Positions 6,076 through 8,447 of a stretch of 8,447 nucleotides of DNA are shown here, in pieces (within the stretch, counting starts at the first letter, position 1; each line of letters begins with the position of its first letter). This DNA comes from Moraxellaceae bacterium (GTDB lineage: Bacteria > Pseudomonadota > Gammaproteobacteria > Pseudomonadales > Ketobacteraceae). The stretch covers positions 1 to 8,447 of the forward strand of contig NVVG01000273.1 in the NCBI GenBank assembly GCA_002402125.1, read 5' to 3'. A program made the translations under genes and the position numbers. The notes under the pieces are model-generated. The model did not search any database and had not been told where the DNA came from. It worked only from the letters and a program-made list of their open reading frames with translations.

Positions 6076-8022
6076 CTAAAATTTCAGTCTAAGCCCTCCA
6101 TAGAACGCCAGCCCCGACCCACCAGGCAAAGATTTTATATTCCTACGGCGTATTTCCGGATAGTTGATATCCTCATCTAATATATTTTCACCTTTTAAGG
6201 TCAAGGAAACGAGTCCTGGTTTTATATCAAACCAATGGGCTACGTCCCACTCTGCATTGATGGCGATCAGATGTAAACTTCCTGGTACTGGATTAATATC
6301 TGGCACGTTATCCAACAGGGGAGGGGTGTCATAAAACTCGTAAAACAAGCTGCTCGACCAGCGATTTGACTGAAAACTGACCCCCAATTTCCCTATCCAA
6401 TTAGGAAAAGGGCTTTCATCAATAACCCCATCTTGTTCATTCTCTTGATACGCAACTGAGCCCGAAACAAGCAGTTTAGATAGAAAGTAATGTTTAGCCT
6501 CTGCTTCAAGCCCCCATATTTTTTGATTATCGCCATTATCAAGTATCGATCGACCTTGTTCTATCCGACCCAACAATCCAATTTGATTCTTAATGACACT
6601 ACGAAAATAGGTAAGCGCAGCATCCCCTTTGTCACCACGATAAAAAATCTGAAGATCTTGGGTTATCACAGTCTCTGGACCAAGATCAGGATTGCCCACA
6701 GCAACAGGAACATCTAAAAATTGCTCTACCCCGGATGGGGAGCGAAAAGCCTCAGAATATAAAATTTTACTGCCCCAATATTCAGTAAAGTTAATCACTG
6801 TACCAATGCGATAAATCATGGCTACGTCGTCAAATTCTGGTTTATTCCATTGCAAACCCACAATCAACTTAATTTCTTCGACAATTTTATAATCCAATTG
6901 TGCATAAGCGCTCTGGGGGGAACGAGAATATTTTGCAGGTAGTGCTGCACCACTTGATTCCTTACTCTCATGTTGCTCCACAACATAACCTGCAATAACA
7001 TTAAGCCCCTCTATCGGCAAGCCATGCAAGGTAACCTCCCCAAGTATATCTTCCGACAGGGGGCGCTCTGGTCCCCCAGGACCAAAGAATTCATTGCTCT
7101 GATAATTTACCGTCGCGTGCAGCTCTAGCTGCCAATTTCCCATCAGATCGAATCGGTAACCCAGGTCAGCAAATAATCGTTCGCTTTTGTTTTGATTGTC
7201 GGGAGAGATTGCCCAAATAGGCGCAGGGCCTAAAATAAAGTCTTCACTAGCACTAGCAAACAGGTCCAAAGTCAATTCTTTATAGTTTAGGTGAGTAACA
7301 ACAGCAGAACTGCGCTGCCGATAGTCATGCTGCTCGGTAACACCAATCTCGTCGGTGGCTTGGTAAGGCCAACCGTCGATATTTTCTAAGCGCAGCGCAG
7401 TGTACATGCCAAAATCACCGGAGCTTGTACCGCCGTGAATGACGACATTTGTATAACCAAACGACCCCTTACTTGCACGCATCGTTAACATCGGCTGATC
7501 AGGTGCATCCTTAAGCTTTAGGTTGATGACTGAATTAAACGCGTTAGAACCGTATAAAACCGAACCTGGACCACGAATGACTTCCACTTGTTGCAGAATC
7601 TCAATGGGAAAATTCAGATAGAAAGGGTGATTTTTACCACCATCATGACTCTCTCTAGCGGGCCTCCCGTTTATCAGCACAAGGGTACGGTTATTCTGAT
7701 ATTGAAAGTCTCCGCGCACCGATGCCGTGTTCTGGGGCCAAAGATGAAATGAGCCCCCCGTATAAACTCCTGGCATTCGATTGAGCGTTTGCCTAAGATT
7801 GCGGTCATTAAACAGAGCAATTTCCTTATCCGATGTCAACGACAACACAGCGGGCGCATCATATACACTTTCCTCTCGTTTGGATGCGACAGTAACGGTC
7901 AATAATTTTTGCACAGAGTATGTCAAAAGCTCTTCAACACTTAAATCATCATCATTTGCAAAGAGTGTTTGAGAACAGTAAAGAAAAAATAATAGAACAG
8001 GTAGTAGTTTTGAATTTAACAT
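6076..8022 (-). CDS. TonB-dependent outer-membrane receptor
   Basis: This is a 648-aa outer-membrane active transporter driven by the TonB-ExbB-ExbD complex. A signal peptide (MLNSKLLPVLLFFLYCSQTLFA, cut before NDDD) is followed by a short linker with a TonB-box-like LLTVTVAS (about 40-47). The plug domain (about 51-170) carries SVRGDFQYQNNRTLVLINGR and IRGPGSVLYGSNAFNSVINL, hallmark plug motifs. The rest is a 22-strand barrel by family, ending KGENILDEDINYPEIRRR, then PGG, FYGGLRLKF and the usual terminal Phe. The gene is full length and intact. Family members import iron-siderophores, cobalamin, sugars or other large solutes; nothing here identifies the substrate, and no siderophore gene is adjacent. 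Start: ATG at 8022, with ATAGG about 10 nt upstream. An in-frame TTG at 8028 sits too close to that site. Confidence 0.93.
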   Translation of the reverse strand: MLNSKLLPVLLFFLYCSQTLFANDDDLSVEELLTYSVQKLLTVTVASKREESVYDAPAVLSLTSDKEIALFNDRNLRQTLNRMPGVYTGGSFHLWPQNTASVRGDFQYQNNRTLVLINGRPARESHDGGKNHPFYLNFPIEILQQVEVIRGPGSVLYGSNAFNSVINLKLKDAPDQPMLTMRASKGSFGYTNVVIHGGTSSGDFGMYTALRLENIDGWPYQATDEIGVTEQHDYRQRSSAVVTHLNYKELTLDLFASASEDFILGPAPIWAISPDNQNKSERLFADLGYRFDLMGNWQLELHATVNYQSNEFFGPGGPERPLSEDILGEVTLHGLPIEGLNVIAGYVVEQHESKESSGAALPAKYSRSPQSAYAQLDYKIVEEIKLIVGLQWNKPEFDDVAMIYRIGTVINFTEYWGSKILYSEAFRSPSGVEQFLDVPVAVGNPDLGPETVITQDLQIFYRGDKGDAALTYFRSVIKNQIGLLGRIEQGRSILDNGDNQKIWGLEAEAKHYFLSKLLVSGSVAYQENEQDGVIDESPFPNWIGKLGVSFQSNRWSSSLFYEFYDTPPLLDNVPDINPVPGSLHLIAINAEWDVAHWFDIKPGLVSLTLKGENILDEDINYPEIRRRNIKSLPGGSGLAFYGGLRLKF

Positions 8023-8032
8023 GCGCAATATA

Positions 8033-8037
8033 CCTAT
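8033..8037 (-). promoter_or_regulatory. Ribosome binding site deciding the TonB receptor start
   Basis: Minus-strand ATAGG ends about 10 nt before ATG 8022 but only about 4 nt before the in-frame TTG 8028, so ATG 8022 is the better start. The surroundings are very AT-rich. TATATAAAT on the minus strand near 8065-8075 could hold a -10 box, but no convincing -35 can be paired with it. Confidence 0.45.
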
Positions 8038-8135
8038 TAATTTAGAACTAATATCTAGTAAAAAATTTATATACAGCTTACATTTTGTAAAAAAACCTCT
8101 CTCGAAACAATAATAATACCTGGGATATTTTCAAT

Positions 8136-8291
8136 TTATTTAACCGATGCAGTAGATAAACAGGAGGAATAGAATTCTTCATCTATAACCGCTGCAAACC
8201 TCGTGCCGCCCTCTACAACCAATTGTTTATCAACAATCCAAAAAACTGAAAATCCTACAGAAATACCAAGGTGTAAATTATTTCGACACAT
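8136..8291 (-). CDS. Doubtful 51-aa small ORF
   Basis: An ATG at 8291 opens 51 codons ending in TAA. The product begins MCRNNLHLGISVGFSVFW and continues with LVVEGGTRFAAVIDEEFYSS, which reads more protein-like than random translation of AT-rich DNA. There is no Shine-Dalgarno, it starts just after the terminator-like hairpin, and I recognise no family. It could be a small gene, a decayed remnant, or chance. Confidence 0.15.
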   Translation of the reverse strand: MCRNNLHLGISVGFSVFWIVDKQLVVEGGTRFAAVIDEEFYSSCLSTASVK

Positions 8292-8297
8292 CTTCGA

Positions 8298-8319
8298 AAA
8301 AGCATAATGTTATGCTTTT
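8298..8319 (-). terminator. Rho-independent terminator of the right-edge receiver gene
   Basis: AAAAGCATAA-TG-TTATGCTTTT is a perfect 10-bp inverted repeat. Read on the minus strand, the GCATAA/TTATGC stem is followed by TTTTT and preceded by an A-tract. It lies 29 bp past the stop of the gene ending at 8349. The stem is GC-poor, so it may be weak, but the A-tract/stem/T-tract layout is standard and could act in both directions. Confidence 0.6.
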
Positions 8320-8348
8320 AGGGCAATTGACAAAAAATATCGGCAAGA

Positions 8349-8447
8349 CTATTTTTGTCTACCGGCCTCTAACAACAAATTTCGCAACAACTTGATATTT
8401 ACCGGCTTCACCATAAACTCATCCATACCGCTTTCCTTGCAGCGCTG
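8349..8447 (-). CDS. C-terminal end of a receiver (REC) domain protein, partial
   Basis: Only the last 32 codons are inside the window. They read QRCKESGMDEFMVKPVNI and end LLEAGRQK before a TAG at 8349-8351. GMDEFMVKPV is the end of a CheY-like receiver: the conserved lysine (codon 8406-8408) followed by proline, then the last helix. The protein ends 13 residues after the motif NIK begins, so the receiver is C-terminal, as in a hybrid histidine kinase or a stand-alone response regulator; the window cannot tell which. The gene is upstream of, and in the same direction as, the TonB receptor, but a terminator-like hairpin separates them. Confidence 0.8.
   Translation of the reverse strand, partial: QRCKESGMDEFMVKPVNIKLLRNLLLEAGRQK

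Larger units (their letters stand above)
8038..8348. other. AT-rich spacer without a firm gene
   Basis: About 310 bp separate the TonB receptor from the receiver-domain gene at the right edge. It must contain the receptor's promoter, though none can be fixed. Visible structure is a terminator-like hairpin at 8298-8319, short inverted repeats TTACA-TTT-TGTAA (8078-8090) and ATTGTT-TATC-AACAAT (8222-8237), and a 51-codon minus-strand frame (8136-8291) that may be chance. Nothing else is seen. Confidence 0.5.

Noticed and set aside
6063..6081. Direct repeat CAACTAAAA x2 between the convergent genes
   Set aside because: Nine-base low-complexity repeat overlapping the receptor stop codon; no hairpin and no sign of mobility.
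8023..8028. In-frame TTG start adding two residues to the TonB receptor
   Set aside because: Its distance to the ATAGG ribosome site is only about 4 nt; ATG 8022 has normal spacing and a clean signal peptide.
8107..8121. AATAATAATACC-like repeat upstream of the TonB receptor as a Fur box
   Set aside because: It lacks the inverted-repeat symmetry of a Fur site and matches it only through AT-richness; iron control cannot be claimed.
8162..8168. AGGAGGA on the plus strand, a perfect Shine-Dalgarno-like sequence
   Set aside because: No ATG, GTG or TTG follows at usable distance and the downstream frames stop quickly; probably chance.

Overview
The window reads as a stretch of chromosome from a heterotrophic, probably marine, gammaproteobacterium. 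The signs are moderate GC with AT-rich spacers, a large TonB-dependent receptor, a porin-like outer-membrane barrel, and a very large transporter-fused hybrid histidine kinase with a NarL/LuxR-type response regulator. This placement is inferred from gene content and style; there is no rRNA or other taxonomic marker. No tRNA, rRNA, CRISPR array or mobile element is visible.

Layout. Positions 1-872 (minus) hold the first 290 codons of an outer-membrane beta-barrel/porin-like protein that runs off the left edge. A compact divergent control region (873-1056) holds an extended -10 promoter for the rightward genes, a perfect 8+2+8 palindrome and a pair of GTTAAC half-sites one helical turn apart. 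Rightward come a 1154-aa hybrid sensor kinase (1057-4521), an overlapping 304-aa response regulator (4511-5425) and, after 87 bp, a DUF924-family protein (5513-6049). Convergent to these, with only a 26-bp gap, is a TonB-dependent receptor (6076-8022, minus). A spacer of about 330 bp follows, with one terminator-like hairpin and one doubtful 51-codon frame. The right edge (8349-8447, minus) holds the last 32 codons of another receiver-domain protein.

How the genes may work together. The kinase has an NCS1-like (nucleobase:cation symporter-1) 12-helix module, a cysteine-rich cluster, two more membrane helices, a coiled coil, HisKA and HATPase domains, a receiver domain and a helical tail. This resembles in architecture the SLC5-fused kinases CbrA and CrbS/MxtR, but with a different transporter fold. 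It probably senses a small solute at the inner membrane. It is translationally overlapped with a REC / PAS-like / LuxR-HTH regulator, its likely output. The divergent porin is an obvious candidate target: outer-membrane entry of the same solute, controlled through the palindrome or the GTTAAC sites. The ligand cannot be read from the sequence. NCS1 relatives carry nucleobases, allantoin or hydantoins, so a nitrogenous small molecule is a reasonable first guess.

The most interesting element is the kinase, in particular the 9-cysteine cluster (residues 509-546) between the transporter-like module and the kinase.
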